Shown here: one piece after another, positions 34,362-43,956 of the stretch
How the letters are laid out: each line of letters begins with the position of its first letter
How positions within the stretch are numbered: the stretch's first letter is position 1
Assembly (NCBI GenBank): GCA_016287765.1
Contig: JAEEWS010000004.1
Span: forward strand, 1-64,000
Direction of reading: 5' to 3'
Source of the DNA: Lachnospiraceae bacterium
GTDB taxonomy: Bacteria > Bacillota_A > Clostridia > Lachnospirales > Lachnospiraceae
Length of the DNA stretch: 64,000 nt
The notes under the pieces: generated by a model
Told to the model about the DNA's origin: nothing
Database searches by the model: none
Seen by the model: the letters and a program-made list of their open reading frames with translations, nothing else
Made by a program: the position numbers and the translations under genes

Positions 34362-34826
34362 TCAGATCCTTATTTTGAAATTTCTTTCCATTTCGCGATT
34401 CAGTTCTTTCTTTGCTGTTACTTCTCTCTTGTCGTAGTTCTTCTTACCACGTGCCAGACCTATCTCCACCTTTACCAGTCCGTTTTTGATATAAACCTGT
34501 AAGGGTACAAGAGTATAGCCTTTTTCCTTTATCTGTCCCAAAAGCTTCATTATTTCCTTTTTATGCATAAGAAGCTTCTTGGGTCTTAAGGGATCTTTAT
34601 TAAAGATATTTCCCTGTTCGTAAGGAGTCACGTGCATTCCATAGACTATTACTTCACCGTTTTCTATACGTATGAAAGCCTCTTTTATGGAGACTTTTCC
34701 CTGACGGATAGACTTGACTTCTGTGCCGAAAAGTTCTATGCCCGCTTCATACTTTTCTTCTATAAAATAATCAAAATATGCTTTTTTATTGTTTGCTTCC
34801 AAAAGAAAGCTTTGTTTATCAGCCAT
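34362..34826 (-). CDS. smpB: SsrA-binding protein SmpB
   Basis: 154 aa. [38 protein letters not shown] and [11 protein letters not shown] are family landmarks. The basic C-terminal tail reaches the decoding centre. Binds tmRNA, whose gene is 1.2 kb downstream. Start overlaps the rnr end by 8 bases. Confidence 0.97.
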   Translation of the reverse strand: MADKQSFLLEANNKKAYFDYFIEEKYEAGIELFGTEVKSIRQGKVSIKEAFIRIENGEVIVYGMHVTPYEQGNIFNKDPLRPKKLLMHKKEIMKLLGQIKEKGYTLVPLQVYIKNGLVKVEIGLARGKKNYDKREVTAKKELNREMERNFKIRI

Positions 34827-36894
34827 TATCTATGCTGTTCTCCGTTAATTCCCTGTATTTTTTCTCGCCAATGACTATAAAATCGATGGTTTTTAACAGC
34901 TTGTTTGCATCCACCACCTGAATATAAAGCTTTTGGCCCAGAACATAGGTCTTGTGCTTCTTCTCCCCTGCCAATATCATATGCTCCGCATCAAAGGTAT
35001 AATAATCATCCTTAAGATTTGCAAGGCTGATCATTCCCTCTACGGTATTGGGAAGTTCCACATATATGCCCCAGTTGGTAAGCCCGGATATAACACCCTC
35101 AAAGGCCTCTCCTATGTGTTTTTGCATATATTCTATGTGCTTAAGGCGGACTATCTCTCTTTCCGCACTTTCCGCATTTCTTTCCGAGGCACTCGTAAGC
35201 TTTGCCACATTATCCAATATTGCATTATAATGCATTTTACGCTTATCATCAAGGAAACCGTTCAAGTTTTCTTTGATAATTCTGTGAATCTGAAGGTCCG
35301 GATATCTTCGTATGGGACTGGTAAAATGGCAATAGTACTTACATGCCAGTCCGAAATGTCCGTCACATTCGGGTGAATAATGAGCCTGCCTCATGGACCG
35401 AAGGGTGAGTCTGGATATTAATGCTTCCTCTTCTTTGCCCTTAATTCCGTTCAACATTTTCTGCAATTCCTTGGGATGGATATCTGACTTGTTTCCTTTA
35501 AGCAAAAGTCCGAAATTCTTTACGAAGATCAATAATTTGTTGATCTTCTCCTCATCCGGCTTCTCATGAACACGATAAAGGAAAGGTAGCTCCTGCCAAT
35601 AAAAATCTTCTGCCACAGTCTCATTTGCTGCCAGCATGAAATCTTCTATGATCCTGGATGCATCATTTCTTTCTTCCGGACCTATATATACAGGTTCATC
35701 GTTTTCATCCAGAACCACCTTGCTGTCGGAAAAGTCAAAATCCACCGCACCTCTTTGCATGCGCGCTTCACGGAGTTTATCCGACAATTCCTTCATCAGA
35801 AGGAACATGGGAATCAGCTCTCCGTACTCTTTCTTAAGTTTCTCCCGCTTTTCCTTTTCTTTTCCGGAATCTTTGCCGAACACCTCAAGTATCTCGGCCA
35901 CAGCATCATAGGTCATTCTTCTTGTTACCCTTATCACGCTTTCCGTGATCTTGTGTCCGGTTATCTTACCGTTTTTATCTATATCCATGATACAGGACAG
36001 AGCAAGACGGTCCACTCCCTGATTTAATGAACAGATGCCGTTTGACAGCTTGTGAGGTAGCATAGGAACCACCTTGTTGATAAGATAAACACTGGTACCT
36101 CTTTCAAGTGCGCTCTTATCAAGCGGTGAATCTTCCTTTACATATTCCGATACATCGGCTATATGCACCGACAGTCTGTAACCGTTTTCAGTGGAAACCA
36201 CCGATACTGCATCGTCCAGATCCTTTGCATCAGCACCGTCTATGGTGACTATAAGTTCCGATGTATGATCAGCCCTTCCCTCTTTCTCCTTCTCAGATAC
36301 TTCTTCGGGGATCTCATCCGTTTCCTGTACCACTTCCATGGAAAAATCCGGATAAACGTTGAAGCTTCTTAGAACCGATCTCATATCTGTGTGAGGATCG
36401 TCAATGTGGCCCAGTATCTCTACCACACGTCCTTCCGGGTTCTTTTTTTTGGTTCCGTAGTCGGTAATCTTCACATACACCTTATGACCGTCCACTGCTC
36501 CCTTGGTGTGTTCCTTTTGTATAAAAATGTCCTCTTCCATGCCCCTGTCATCAGGAACAACAAAGCCAAAATTCCTGCTTTTTGAAAAAGTCCCTATAAT
36601 ATACTCGGTATTTCGCTTAATTATCTTTTCTATAACACCTTCCGCTTTACGATCGCCGTTCTTTTCCCGGGTGATCCTTACCGTAACAAGATCGTTATTC
36701 CAGGCCCCTTTCTTTTCCGACGCCGGAATGAATATCTCCTCGATCGGAGCCTCCTCCTCATCATGTACCTCGGCAAATCCAAAACCTTTGGCTGTAGAAT
36801 GATAAACTGCTGTTACCGTTTTAACCTCTTCAACCTTTTTATTTGTTTTTCTTTCTTTCTTCTGTTTATTTATATAAACCTTAAAGTCTTTCAT
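34819..36894 (-). CDS. rnr: Ribonuclease R
   Basis: 691 aa. Two N-terminal cold-shock OB domains, the RNB catalytic domain with [16 protein letters not shown], and a C-terminal S1 domain ([22 protein letters not shown]). A 3'-5' exonuclease that degrades structured RNA and, with tmRNA-SmpB, the defective mRNA. Gram-positive gene order secG-rnr-smpB-ssrA is kept. Confidence 0.95.
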   Translation of the reverse strand: MKDFKVYINKQKKERKTNKKVEEVKTVTAVYHSTAKGFGFAEVHDEEEAPIEEIFIPASEKKGAWNNDLVTVRITREKNGDRKAEGVIEKIIKRNTEYIIGTFSKSRNFGFVVPDDRGMEEDIFIQKEHTKGAVDGHKVYVKITDYGTKKKNPEGRVVEILGHIDDPHTDMRSVLRSFNVYPDFSMEVVQETDEIPEEVSEKEKEGRADHTSELIVTIDGADAKDLDDAVSVVSTENGYRLSVHIADVSEYVKEDSPLDKSALERGTSVYLINKVVPMLPHKLSNGICSLNQGVDRLALSCIMDIDKNGKITGHKITESVIRVTRRMTYDAVAEILEVFGKDSGKEKEKREKLKKEYGELIPMFLLMKELSDKLREARMQRGAVDFDFSDSKVVLDENDEPVYIGPEERNDASRIIEDFMLAANETVAEDFYWQELPFLYRVHEKPDEEKINKLLIFVKNFGLLLKGNKSDIHPKELQKMLNGIKGKEEEALISRLTLRSMRQAHYSPECDGHFGLACKYYCHFTSPIRRYPDLQIHRIIKENLNGFLDDKRKMHYNAILDNVAKLTSASERNAESAEREIVRLKHIEYMQKHIGEAFEGVISGLTNWGIYVELPNTVEGMISLANLKDDYYTFDAEHMILAGEKKHKTYVLGQKLYIQVVDANKLLKTIDFIVIGEKKYRELTENSIDNG

Positions 36895-36912
36895 TAATTA
36901 CTTATCTCCGAT

Positions 36913-36943
36913 AAAAAAAGGGGCATGCATTAAATGCACGCCC
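36913..36943 (-). terminator. Terminator between secG and rnr
   Basis: Stem gggc(g/a)tgcat / atgca(t/c)gccc (36921-36943, two offset mismatches) then seven T on the minus strand. Confidence 0.7.
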
Positions 36944-36984
36944 TTGAAATCTTTTTCTTGGTTTGTCACCGGCAAACTCATATT

Positions 36985-37221
36985 TTAGAGCAGGTTAAGG
37001 ACAACTGAAAGAACAAGAAATGCAACTGCAAGGATCTTTGTGATCCTCTCAAGTGTACCTTCCATGGAACGGCCCTTATTCTTGCCCCAATAAGTTTCTG
37101 CCATACCGCTGATGGATCCGGAAAGGCCTTCTGACTTACTTTCCTGACCAAGTACGACAACAACCAGAGCGAGACATACAATAACATAAATGATTGTAAC
37201 GACGATCTTTAATACTTCCAC
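36985..37221 (-). CDS. secG: Preprotein translocase subunit SecG
   Basis: 78 aa from the GTG at 37221 (GGAGG 8 bases upstream; the upstream extension has no RBS). Two transmembrane helices (IVVTIIYVIVCLALVVVV and LAVAFLVLSVVLNLL) around the loop GQESKSEGLSGSISGMAETYWGKN split here by GSISG, the conserved SecG loop. Assists SecYE in protein export. Confidence 0.93.
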   Translation of the reverse strand: MEVLKIVVTIIYVIVCLALVVVVLGQESKSEGLSGSISGMAETYWGKNKGRSMEGTLERITKILAVAFLVLSVVLNLL

Positions 37222-37413
37222 TTTGAACACCTCCAAACGCGAGAGATTTTTTATTCTGCGAGCATCCCTCGCATCCATTTCGTATTCCTAAAATACGACA
37301 CTGCGGATTATTATACTTAAAAACTTGACATTTGTAAAGAAGATTTTTCAAAAATTGTATCAGTTCACGGCTACGAGACTTACTGTTCACACGCCCCTAC
37401 GGGAAAACCAAAA

Positions 37414-37439
37414 AAAGACCGGAAAGAATTCCGGTCTTT
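37414..37439 (-). terminator. Terminator of tpiA
   Basis: 11-bp perfect stem aaagaccggaa / ttccggtcttt with a 4-base loop, continued by T residues on the minus strand. Confidence 0.85.
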
Positions 37440-37446
37440 AAAATCA

Positions 37447-38196
37447 TTACTTATTGTAGCAAACGATCTTACCGAAGTCTGCCTTAAGTGAAGCACCGCC
37501 AACAAGACCGCCGTCAATGTCCTTCTCAGCGAAGAGCTCTGCTGCGTTACCTGCGTTTACGGAGCCGCCGTACTGAATACGAACTGCTTCAGCCGTAGCC
37601 TTATCATAGATTTCAGCAATGCACTCACGGATGCCGCCGCAAACCTCTTCAGCCTGAGCTGTGGTAGCGGTTTTTCCGGTTCCGATAGCCCAAATGGGCT
37701 CATATGCGATCACAAGCTTAGCAACATCAGCTGCTGCAACGCCTGCGAGATCGGACTTGATCTGCATTCTGATCCAATCCATAGTGATGCCCATTTCTCT
37801 CTGCTCAAGGGTTTCTCCGCAGCAAAGGATGGGAGTAAGACCTGCTTCGATGGCCTTCTTTACCTTCTTGTTTAAAAGAGCGTCATCTTCCTTGAAGTAA
37901 TCTCTTCTCTCGGAATGTCCGATGATAACATACTCTACCCCTGCATCCTTAAGCATAGCCGCAGAAATCTCACCGGTGTATGCACCCTTCTCTTCGAAGT
38001 ACATATTTTCAGCACCAACCTTAACATTGGTACCCTTAAGTGCCTCTACAACAGGAACAATGTCAATGGCAGGAACGCAGTAAACCACGTCTACGTCATC
38101 ATTCTTAACAAGGTCCTTAAGCTCAGCACAAAGAGCAACAGCCTGGCTGGGAGTCATGTTCATCTTCCAGTTTCCTGCAATGATCTTTTTACGCAT
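37447..38196 (-). CDS. tpiA: Triosephosphate isomerase
   Basis: 249 aa. GNWKMN start with the catalytic Lys, IGHSERR with the catalytic His, and [11 protein letters not shown] with the catalytic Glu, loop 6. Interconverts DHAP and glyceraldehyde 3-phosphate. Follows pgk by 50 bases. Confidence 0.97.
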   Translation of the reverse strand: MRKKIIAGNWKMNMTPSQAVALCAELKDLVKNDDVDVVYCVPAIDIVPVVEALKGTNVKVGAENMYFEEKGAYTGEISAAMLKDAGVEYVIIGHSERRDYFKEDDALLNKKVKKAIEAGLTPILCCGETLEQREMGITMDWIRMQIKSDLAGVAAADVAKLVIAYEPIWAIGTGKTATTAQAEEVCGGIRECIAEIYDKATAEAVRIQYGGSVNAGNAAELFAEKDIDGGLVGGASLKADFGKIVCYNK

Positions 38197-38246
38197 TATA
38201 TATCTCCTTAAAATAGTAAATAATTCGAATAATTTAAATCCGGATC

Positions 38247-39470
38247 CTACTTATCGTCAGCTGCAACTACGCCGGGAAGAGCCTTGCCCTCAAGGAACTC
38301 AAGAGAAGCACCGCCGCCTGTGGAGATGTGGCTCATCTTATCGCCGAGGCCCATCTGGTTAACAGCAGCTGCGGAATCTCCGCCGCCGATGATGGTGGTT
38401 GCATCTGCCTTAGCAAGAGCTTCAGCTACTGCAAGAGTACCTGCTGCAAGTGTGGGATTTTCGAATACTCCCATAGGTCCGTTCCAAACAACTGTTTTAG
38501 CTGTAGCAACAGCATCTGCGAAAAGCTTGCGGGACTTGGGTCCGATATCGCAGCCTTCACGATCTGCAGGCATCTTATCGTAATCGTAGATCTCAGTATC
38601 AACTGCTGCATCGATGGGATCAGGGAAAGCAGAGATGGTTACGGAGTCAACGGGAAGAAGGATCTTCTTGCCGTTCTTCTTAGCCTTTTCAAGCATATCC
38701 TTGCAGTAATCGATCTTCTCGTTATCTACAAGAGACTTACCGATCTCATAGCCCTGAGCTTTAAGGAAAGTATAAGCCATACCACCGCCGATGATAAGCG
38801 TATCGCATTTATTAAGAAGGTTATCGATAACAGCGAGCTTATCAGCAACCTTAGCACCGCCAAGGATAGCTACGAAAGGTCTTACAGGATTTTCAACAGC
38901 GTTGCCGAGGAACTCGATCTCCTTCTGCATAAGGTAACCTACGCAGTTGTTGCCGCCCTTAGCCTTGATGAACTTTGTAACACCTTCAACGGAAGCATGA
39001 GCTCTGTGGGAAGAACCGAATGCATCGCATACATAATCGTCTGCAAGATCAGCAAGTTCCTTGGAGAAAGCTTCACCGTTCTTTGTCTCTTCGCTTCCTC
39101 TGAAACGTGTGTTCTGAAGAAGGATAACATCTCCTTCCTTCATAGCTGCAACAGCCTTTGTTGCTGCTTCTCCGGTAACATTGTAATCGGAAACGAAAAC
39201 AACTTCCTTTCCAAGCTTCTCGGAAAGCTTCTTGGCTACAGGTGCAAGGGATTCCTTCTCATTGGGGCCTTCCTTAACCTTTCCGAGGTGAGAGCAAAGG
39301 ATAACCTTTCCGCCGTCCTTGATCAGCTTGTTGATGGTGGGAAGTGCTGCATTGATACGTGTTTCATCGGTGATAACACCATTCTTCAAAGGAACGTTAA
39401 AGTCACAACGAACAAGAACGCGACGTCCCTTTACATTAATATCGTCAACAGATTTTTTGTTTAAACCCAT
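38247..39470 (-). CDS. pgk: Phosphoglycerate kinase
   Basis: 407 aa. N-domain [12 protein letters not shown] and SHLGKV, C-domain GGGMAYTF and GGDSAAAV, and the hinge MGVFENP. Makes ATP from 1,3-bisphosphoglycerate. A hairpin between gap and pgk suggests separate transcript levels. Confidence 0.97.
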   Translation of the reverse strand: MGLNKKSVDDINVKGRRVLVRCDFNVPLKNGVITDETRINAALPTINKLIKDGGKVILCSHLGKVKEGPNEKESLAPVAKKLSEKLGKEVVFVSDYNVTGEAATKAVAAMKEGDVILLQNTRFRGSEETKNGEAFSKELADLADDYVCDAFGSSHRAHASVEGVTKFIKAKGGNNCVGYLMQKEIEFLGNAVENPVRPFVAILGGAKVADKLAVIDNLLNKCDTLIIGGGMAYTFLKAQGYEIGKSLVDNEKIDYCKDMLEKAKKNGKKILLPVDSVTISAFPDPIDAAVDTEIYDYDKMPADREGCDIGPKSRKLFADAVATAKTVVWNGPMGVFENPTLAAGTLAVAEALAKADATTIIGGGDSAAAVNQMGLGDKMSHISTGGGASLEFLEGKALPGVVAADDK

Positions 39471-39547
39471 TTTATTGTCCTCCTGATAGTAATGAAAAAA
39501 TAGAAAATATAAGAAAGCCGTAAAGGCTGATCCTTACCATTAAAGAA

Positions 39548-39575
39548 GGGGTCCGGTCCAAAATGACCGGACCCC
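39548..39575 (-). terminator. Intergenic hairpin between gap and pgk
   Basis: 11-bp perfect stem ggggtccggtc / gaccggacccc with a 6-base loop. The minus-strand follow-up TTCTTTAAT is only partly T-rich, so it may be an attenuator or a processing barrier more than a full stop. Confidence 0.6.
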
Positions 39576-39600
39576 ATTAAGGTCTTTATATTTTGAATGA

Positions 39601-40668
39601 TCAGATCTCTGCGAAGTACTTGATAGTACGAACCATCTGGCTTGTGTAGCTGTTCTCGTTATCATACCAAGAAACAACCTGTACCTGATAAAGATCATCA
39701 CCGATCTTTGAAACCATTGTCTGTGTGGAATCAAAGAGGGAACCGAATCTCATACCGATAACATCGGAGGAAACGATGGGATCTTCGTTGTAACCGAAGG
39801 ACTCGCTTGCAGCAGCCTTCATCGCAGCGTTGATACCTTCAACGGTAACATCAGCACCCTTAACAACAGCTGTAAGGATAGTTGTGGATCCTGTAGGAAC
39901 GGGAACTCTCTGAGCAGAGCCGATGAGCTTTCCGTTGAGCTCAGGGATAACAAGACCGATGGCCTTAGCAGCACCTGTGCTGTTGGGAACGATGTTTGCA
40001 GCGCCGGCACGTGCACGACGAAGATCGCCCTTTCTGTGAGGTCCGTCAAGGATCATCTGATCGCCTGTATATGCATGGATGGTGCTCATGATACCGCTCT
40101 GGATAGGAGCATAATCATTGAGAGCCTTAGCCATGGGTGCAAGGCAGTTTGTTGTGCAGGATGCAGCAGAGATAACCTGATCATCCTTTGTAAGGGTCTT
40201 CTCGTTAACGGAGAATACGATAGTCTTGAGGTCCTTTCCTGCAGGAGCGGAAATAACAACCTTCTTAGCACCTGCCTGGATGTGAGCCATTGACTTCTCC
40301 TTGGAGCAATAGAAACCTGTGCACTCAAGAACAACGTCAACACCGAGCTCTCCCCAAGGAAGATCTGCTGCCTTAGGCATAGCGTAGATAGTGATCTCCT
40401 TACCGTCTACTGTGATAGATCCGGGAACCTTAACTGTCTTTCCGTCTTCCTCGAAGATGGGCTCCTTGGAATCTACAGTATGAAGGTTCTCACCGATCTT
40501 TCCGCAATATCCGCCCTGAGCTGTGTCATACTTAAGTAAGTCAGCAAGCATTGCAGGACTTGTCAAGTCGTTAATAGCTACTACTTCGTAGCCCTCTGCT
40601 CCGAACATCTGTCTGAATGCAAGACGTCCGATACGACCAAAACCATTAATTGCAACTTTAACTGCCAT
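39601..40668 (-). CDS. gap: Glyceraldehyde-3-phosphate dehydrogenase
   Basis: 355 aa. [16 protein letters not shown] site, catalytic [10 protein letters not shown], and the C-terminal SWYDNENSY. About 20 residues longer than standard (about 335), through a longer stretch around [19 protein letters not shown]. Glycolysis, NAD-linked type. Its own strong promoter lies at 40770-40798. Confidence 0.97.
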   Translation of the reverse strand: MAVKVAINGFGRIGRLAFRQMFGAEGYEVVAINDLTSPAMLADLLKYDTAQGGYCGKIGENLHTVDSKEPIFEEDGKTVKVPGSITVDGKEITIYAMPKAADLPWGELGVDVVLECTGFYCSKEKSMAHIQAGAKKVVISAPAGKDLKTIVFSVNEKTLTKDDQVISAASCTTNCLAPMAKALNDYAPIQSGIMSTIHAYTGDQMILDGPHRKGDLRRARAGAANIVPNSTGAAKAIGLVIPELNGKLIGSAQRVPVPTGSTTILTAVVKGADVTVEGINAAMKAAASESFGYNEDPIVSSDVIGMRFGSLFDSTQTMVSKIGDDLYQVQVVSWYDNENSYTSQMVRTIKYFAEI

Positions 40669-40714
40669 ATTTGTTTCCTCCTGTTTTCACGCAAATGCGC
40701 GTGTATTTGTGTGT

Positions 40715-40739
40715 GCCGCTTGGCAATATTTTAAGCGGC
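40715..40739 (-). other. Hairpin in the gap leader
   Basis: Stem gccgctt / aagcggc with an 11-base AT-rich loop between promoter and RBS. A second small palindrome cacgc / gcgtg is at 40688-40703, directly before the RBS. They could control translation or mRNA stability. Confidence 0.4.
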
Positions 40740-40769
40740 AGATCAAAGATTTACCGCCTATTTTAGAAC

Positions 40770-40798
40770 ATTAAAACACGTCGTTACTTTTTTGTCAA
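40770..40798 (-). promoter_or_regulatory. Promoter of gap
   Basis: Minus strand TTGACA (40798-40793), 17-base spacer, TTTAAT (40775-40770). The -35 is a perfect consensus. Confidence 0.7.
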
Positions 40799-40839
40799 TA
40801 CTCGAAAAGTAATCTTAAGTTTTTTTTATTAAAGGCCTT

Positions 40840-41079
40840 TTACTTCTCAATCTCCTCATTGGGAAGAATGTGTACCTTACCCTCGTAAAGTTCCTGAACA
40901 GCGATGGAAAGAGGCTTATCGCACTTGGGGACAACAAGGGGCTCCGCACCGTCGATCAACTGTCTTGCTCTTTTTGCGGTAGCTATGCAAATGGAATAAC
41001 GACTGTTTACCACAGCCTGCTCTCCTTCTGCGTTGTCATTGATTCTCTGTGTCAATTCAGCATAGGATGGATGGATCAT
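40840..41079 (-). CDS. rpoZ: RNA polymerase omega subunit
   Basis: 79 aa. MIHPSYAELTQRIND, YSICIATAKRARQLIDG (the RPB6-like core) and KPLSIAVQELYEGKVH. Helps assemble RNA polymerase. In Bacillus it follows remA and gmk after yloC; here these two are missing between yicC and rpoZ. Confidence 0.92.
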   Translation of the reverse strand: MIHPSYAELTQRINDNAEGEQAVVNSRYSICIATAKRARQLIDGAEPLVVPKCDKPLSIAVQELYEGKVHILPNEEIEK

Positions 41080-41189
41080 TTTATACTTCCTTTCGATAAT
41101 GAAAATTTATTCTGTATATTACCTTTATCAAAGCATCGGTAATAATTATATCATGACTTGTCAATAGAAACGAATACTTTTTTTAAAAA

Positions 41190-42068
41190 TTATTCTATAT
41201 TTTGGATCTGTTCTCTGATCTTTTCTATCTCGGTTTTAAGTTCGATCGCGATATTTGAGATGTCTATATCGTTTGCCTTTGACAATGTGGTGTTGGCCTC
41301 ACGGTTCATTTCCTGAGCAACAAAGTCCAGTTTTCTTCCCACATCTTTTCCTGCGTTTAAGGTGTCACGCATATTGGAAACATGTGCCTTTAAGCGCACC
41401 ATTTCCTCGTCAACACAGATCTTGTCGGCAAAAACTATGAGCTCGGTAGCAAGAACCTGTTCGGAAACATTGGTATCTCCCAAAAGTTCCTTTACCTTGT
41501 TCATTATCTTATCCCTGTACTCTTTAAGGATCTCGGGTCCTCTGGCCTCGATCTTCTCAACCATTTTATCTATGCCGTCAAGCTTTCCGAGAAGATCCTC
41601 TTTCAGTTTTTCACCTTCTGCTATCCTGGTCTCCACAAACTTTTCAAGACAGCCTCTCAAGCAACTTTCAAGCAATTTCCAAAGGCCTTCCTCATCAACT
41701 TCTTTTTCTTCAAAACTCATTACTTCCGGCATTCTTGCCACTACTGCGGCATTCATTTCATTGGGTAGTCCGAACTCCTCCGAGATCTGCTTAATGTACT
41801 CGATATACTCTCTTGCAGTCTCTCTGTTGTACTTAACATAGCCCGCAGCTTCACCGGTATCTTCATAGGTGATAAATACATCCACCTTACCGCGGCTTAA
41901 GTACTCCTTCATTACACTTCTGATCCCCGCCTCAAAGAAGTTTAATTTTTTGGGCATCTTAATGGCTATCTCGCTATATCTGTGATTAACGGACTTGATC
42001 TCTACAGCTATCTTTCTTCCGCCGTCCTCGATCTCACAGCGTCCAAAGCCTGTCATGCTCTTTATCAT
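41190..42068 (-). CDS. YicC/YloC family endoribonuclease
   Basis: 292 aa. N-terminal MIKSMTGFGRCEIEDG and VEIKSVNHRYSEI, C-terminal FVAQEMNREANTTLSKA, all family hallmarks. YicC proteins have RNase activity on small RNA. Separated from rpoZ by about 110 bases. AGGAG RBS 8 bases before the ATG. Confidence 0.92.
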   Translation of the reverse strand: MIKSMTGFGRCEIEDGGRKIAVEIKSVNHRYSEIAIKMPKKLNFFEAGIRSVMKEYLSRGKVDVFITYEDTGEAAGYVKYNRETAREYIEYIKQISEEFGLPNEMNAAVVARMPEVMSFEEKEVDEEGLWKLLESCLRGCLEKFVETRIAEGEKLKEDLLGKLDGIDKMVEKIEARGPEILKEYRDKIMNKVKELLGDTNVSEQVLATELIVFADKICVDEEMVRLKAHVSNMRDTLNAGKDVGRKLDFVAQEMNREANTTLSKANDIDISNIAIELKTEIEKIREQIQNIE

Positions 42069-42083
42069 CGGTTTTCTCCTTTA

Positions 42084-43007
42084 TTAAACTTGCTTTTTAT
42101 ATATTGCCATCCTAATGCCCTGGGCATAGTCCCCGAACCCTTCTCCAAAAAGGTTCATTCCTCCGCGGTTTATTGCATCTTCGGAAACACCTATCTTAAC
42201 GGATACATAGTTTTCATCCCTTATCCCAAATTCATTAAGTTTCAGATCCGAGACCTTCTCTCCGTCAATGTAACATCCGTCTTCCCGGATGGACCAGGTC
42301 TTAAGATCTCCGTATTGAGTATTCTTGTCGGGCCACCAGCCGGGATTCCACATTCCTCTTCTGCCGCCAAAATCCGAAGGACAGGTCCATGTTCCGGCAT
42401 TTCTGCCGTTCACCCACACTGTGATATCCGAAGGATAATTCATGTTGAACTCATGATCTTCGGAACAGGCTTCAAATGATATCTCAATCCGTTTTGCTTC
42501 TTTATCTTTAAATGAATAGTTGGGAAATCTGTACTCTACGAAACCCGTATTTCCAAACCACAAGAGCTTGGCGTTACCTCTGTCCTGATGATAAAAGCTT
42601 CCCGGCTCATCTTCCTGACCGATGGCTCCTTTTTCTCCTGCCAATCCGCAGGTGGGTTTTACGGAATAGTTTACAAATGCACCTATGGGCATATTTATTA
42701 TCTCTACAGAGTCAGCACCTATAGCCGATTCGGTAACTATTTCTATGCCGTTCACCGCTTTTTTGCAAAGTTTCATGGACCCCCTTACCGCAGGGACCAG
42801 ATCACATTTGATCAGGCCTGCTTCTTCAAGGGCTCTTACATGCATTGCGGCAGAACTGGCAGGTATGTCCAGTTTATCCGCTATTTCATTTACATTAAAG
42901 CTTTTTTCGGAAAGGAGCCTTAAAATGTCTATCCTGACATTACTTGAAAGCGCCTTTCCGATAAGATTCAGTTTTTCTTTGTCATCAAGATTAATCTGAA
43001 GGACCAT
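42084..43007 (-). CDS. ArsR-type regulator with large beta-sandwich-like domain
   Basis: 307 aa. Winged helix about 10-95 (SSNVRIDILRLLSEKSF, LDIPASSAAMHVRALEEAGL). The rest (about 110-307) is unlike a usual ArsR: beta-rich with many aromatic residues and NYPSDITVWVNGRNAGTW, GGRRGMWNPGWWP and FGEGFGDYAQGI. It resembles a carbohydrate-binding jelly roll, so a sugar-type ligand is conceivable. No metal-binding cysteine set is evident. Next to two CobW GTPases, but a shared role is not shown. Last gene in this block. Confidence 0.7.
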   Translation of the reverse strand: MVLQINLDDKEKLNLIGKALSSNVRIDILRLLSEKSFNVNEIADKLDIPASSAAMHVRALEEAGLIKCDLVPAVRGSMKLCKKAVNGIEIVTESAIGADSVEIINMPIGAFVNYSVKPTCGLAGEKGAIGQEDEPGSFYHQDRGNAKLLWFGNTGFVEYRFPNYSFKDKEAKRIEISFEACSEDHEFNMNYPSDITVWVNGRNAGTWTCPSDFGGRRGMWNPGWWPDKNTQYGDLKTWSIREDGCYIDGEKVSDLKLNEFGIRDENYVSVKIGVSEDAINRGGMNLFGEGFGDYAQGIRMAIYKKQV

Positions 43008-43017
43008 GTCTTCACCT

Positions 43018-43956
43018 TTAATTCATCATTACCACGTGATCTTCCGGTTTCTTGGCGGGTTCGACCTCGATGAGCTTATAAACGGGTCCTTCCCCTTCAT
43101 ACTCCTTCAGATACTTTGACTGCACCTCGCACGTCACCTTCACCCAGTCTCTGGTCTTGTATGCAACCGCATCTCCATAACAAAGGAAGCCGATAAAAGC
43201 TATGTCCGCGGCGCAGCAGGTCATGGCAAATCTTCCCGGTACAAATGTGCCCTTGGGAGTTTCCTTTCCTCTGTAGACCATGGCAAGAAACTTTACCTTT
43301 TTCCCCACATAATCCGAAAGGTTATCAAGCACATCCAGATAGAAGATACCATAATCATCATCCGGGATCTCGATCACGTCAGCGTTCATGTCATAGGGAA
43401 GCTCGATCTCATCATCATAACCGCTTTCTTCCCCTTCTGCTGCTTCAAATACACATTGAGCTCTTCTGTTCAATGTACGTACAAGCTTTCTCAGAGTGTT
43501 TCTCTTGGTGGAAGCATTGCATTTATTGAAGATGACCAGCTCAGAAAACTGGATCACCTCATTCATCATCTGACGCATGTTGGCCATGTAAGTTTCAAAA
43601 GTAGGCGCATCAACGATGGTGATGATCTGTGAAAGTTCCCAGCGTCTCGGGAATCCCTGTTCAAGGATCCTCGAAACACTCCAGGTACCGTTCCATTCGA
43701 TCATAACTCTGTCTGCCTTGTAAGTCTTAACGCAATCCATCATAAAGGAAGGTCTGAAATCCTCCTCGTTTTCAACATGAACGATGGAGACCTTACGTTT
43801 TTTCATTTCCTCAACGTCATATTCGATCTCACCTTCTTCACAGACAATGAGCAAAGTGCTCTTACCTTCGGTGAAATCGTCATCCATAAGGGTGTCTCTT
43901 ATAAATGTGGTCTTTCCTGCATCAAGAAATCCAAGTATTAAGAATAAAGGAGTCAT
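43018..43956 (-). CDS. CobW-type GTPase fused to YcgQ/TIGR03943-like domain
   Basis: 312 aa. N-terminal G3E GTPase with Walker A GFLDAGKTTFI, and NKCN as the guanine-specificity motif (usual NKxD). The metal-chaperone motif CxCC is missing (VCEEGEIEYD at its place). The C-terminal part (about 220-312) has VPGRFAMTCCAADIAFIGF and DWVKVTCEV, which matches by eye the conserved C-terminal CCAAD segment of the YcgQ/DUF1980 membrane protein family. Starts with a one-base overlap on the His-rich GTPase gene. Metal handling likely, details unknown. Confidence 0.7.
   Translation of the reverse strand: MTPLFLILGFLDAGKTTFIRDTLMDDDFTEGKSTLLIVCEEGEIEYDVEEMKKRKVSIVHVENEEDFRPSFMMDCVKTYKADRVMIEWNGTWSVSRILEQGFPRRWELSQIITIVDAPTFETYMANMRQMMNEVIQFSELVIFNKCNASTKRNTLRKLVRTLNRRAQCVFEAAEGEESGYDDEIELPYDMNADVIEIPDDDYGIFYLDVLDNLSDYVGKKVKFLAMVYRGKETPKGTFVPGRFAMTCCAADIAFIGFLCYGDAVAYKTRDWVKVTCEVQSKYLKEYEGEGPVYKLIEVEPAKKPEDHVVMMN

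Noticed and set aside
38328..39464. 378-codon plus-strand frame opposite pgk
   Set aside because: Mirror frame of a highly biased conserved gene; the translation is low in sense and has no start signal.
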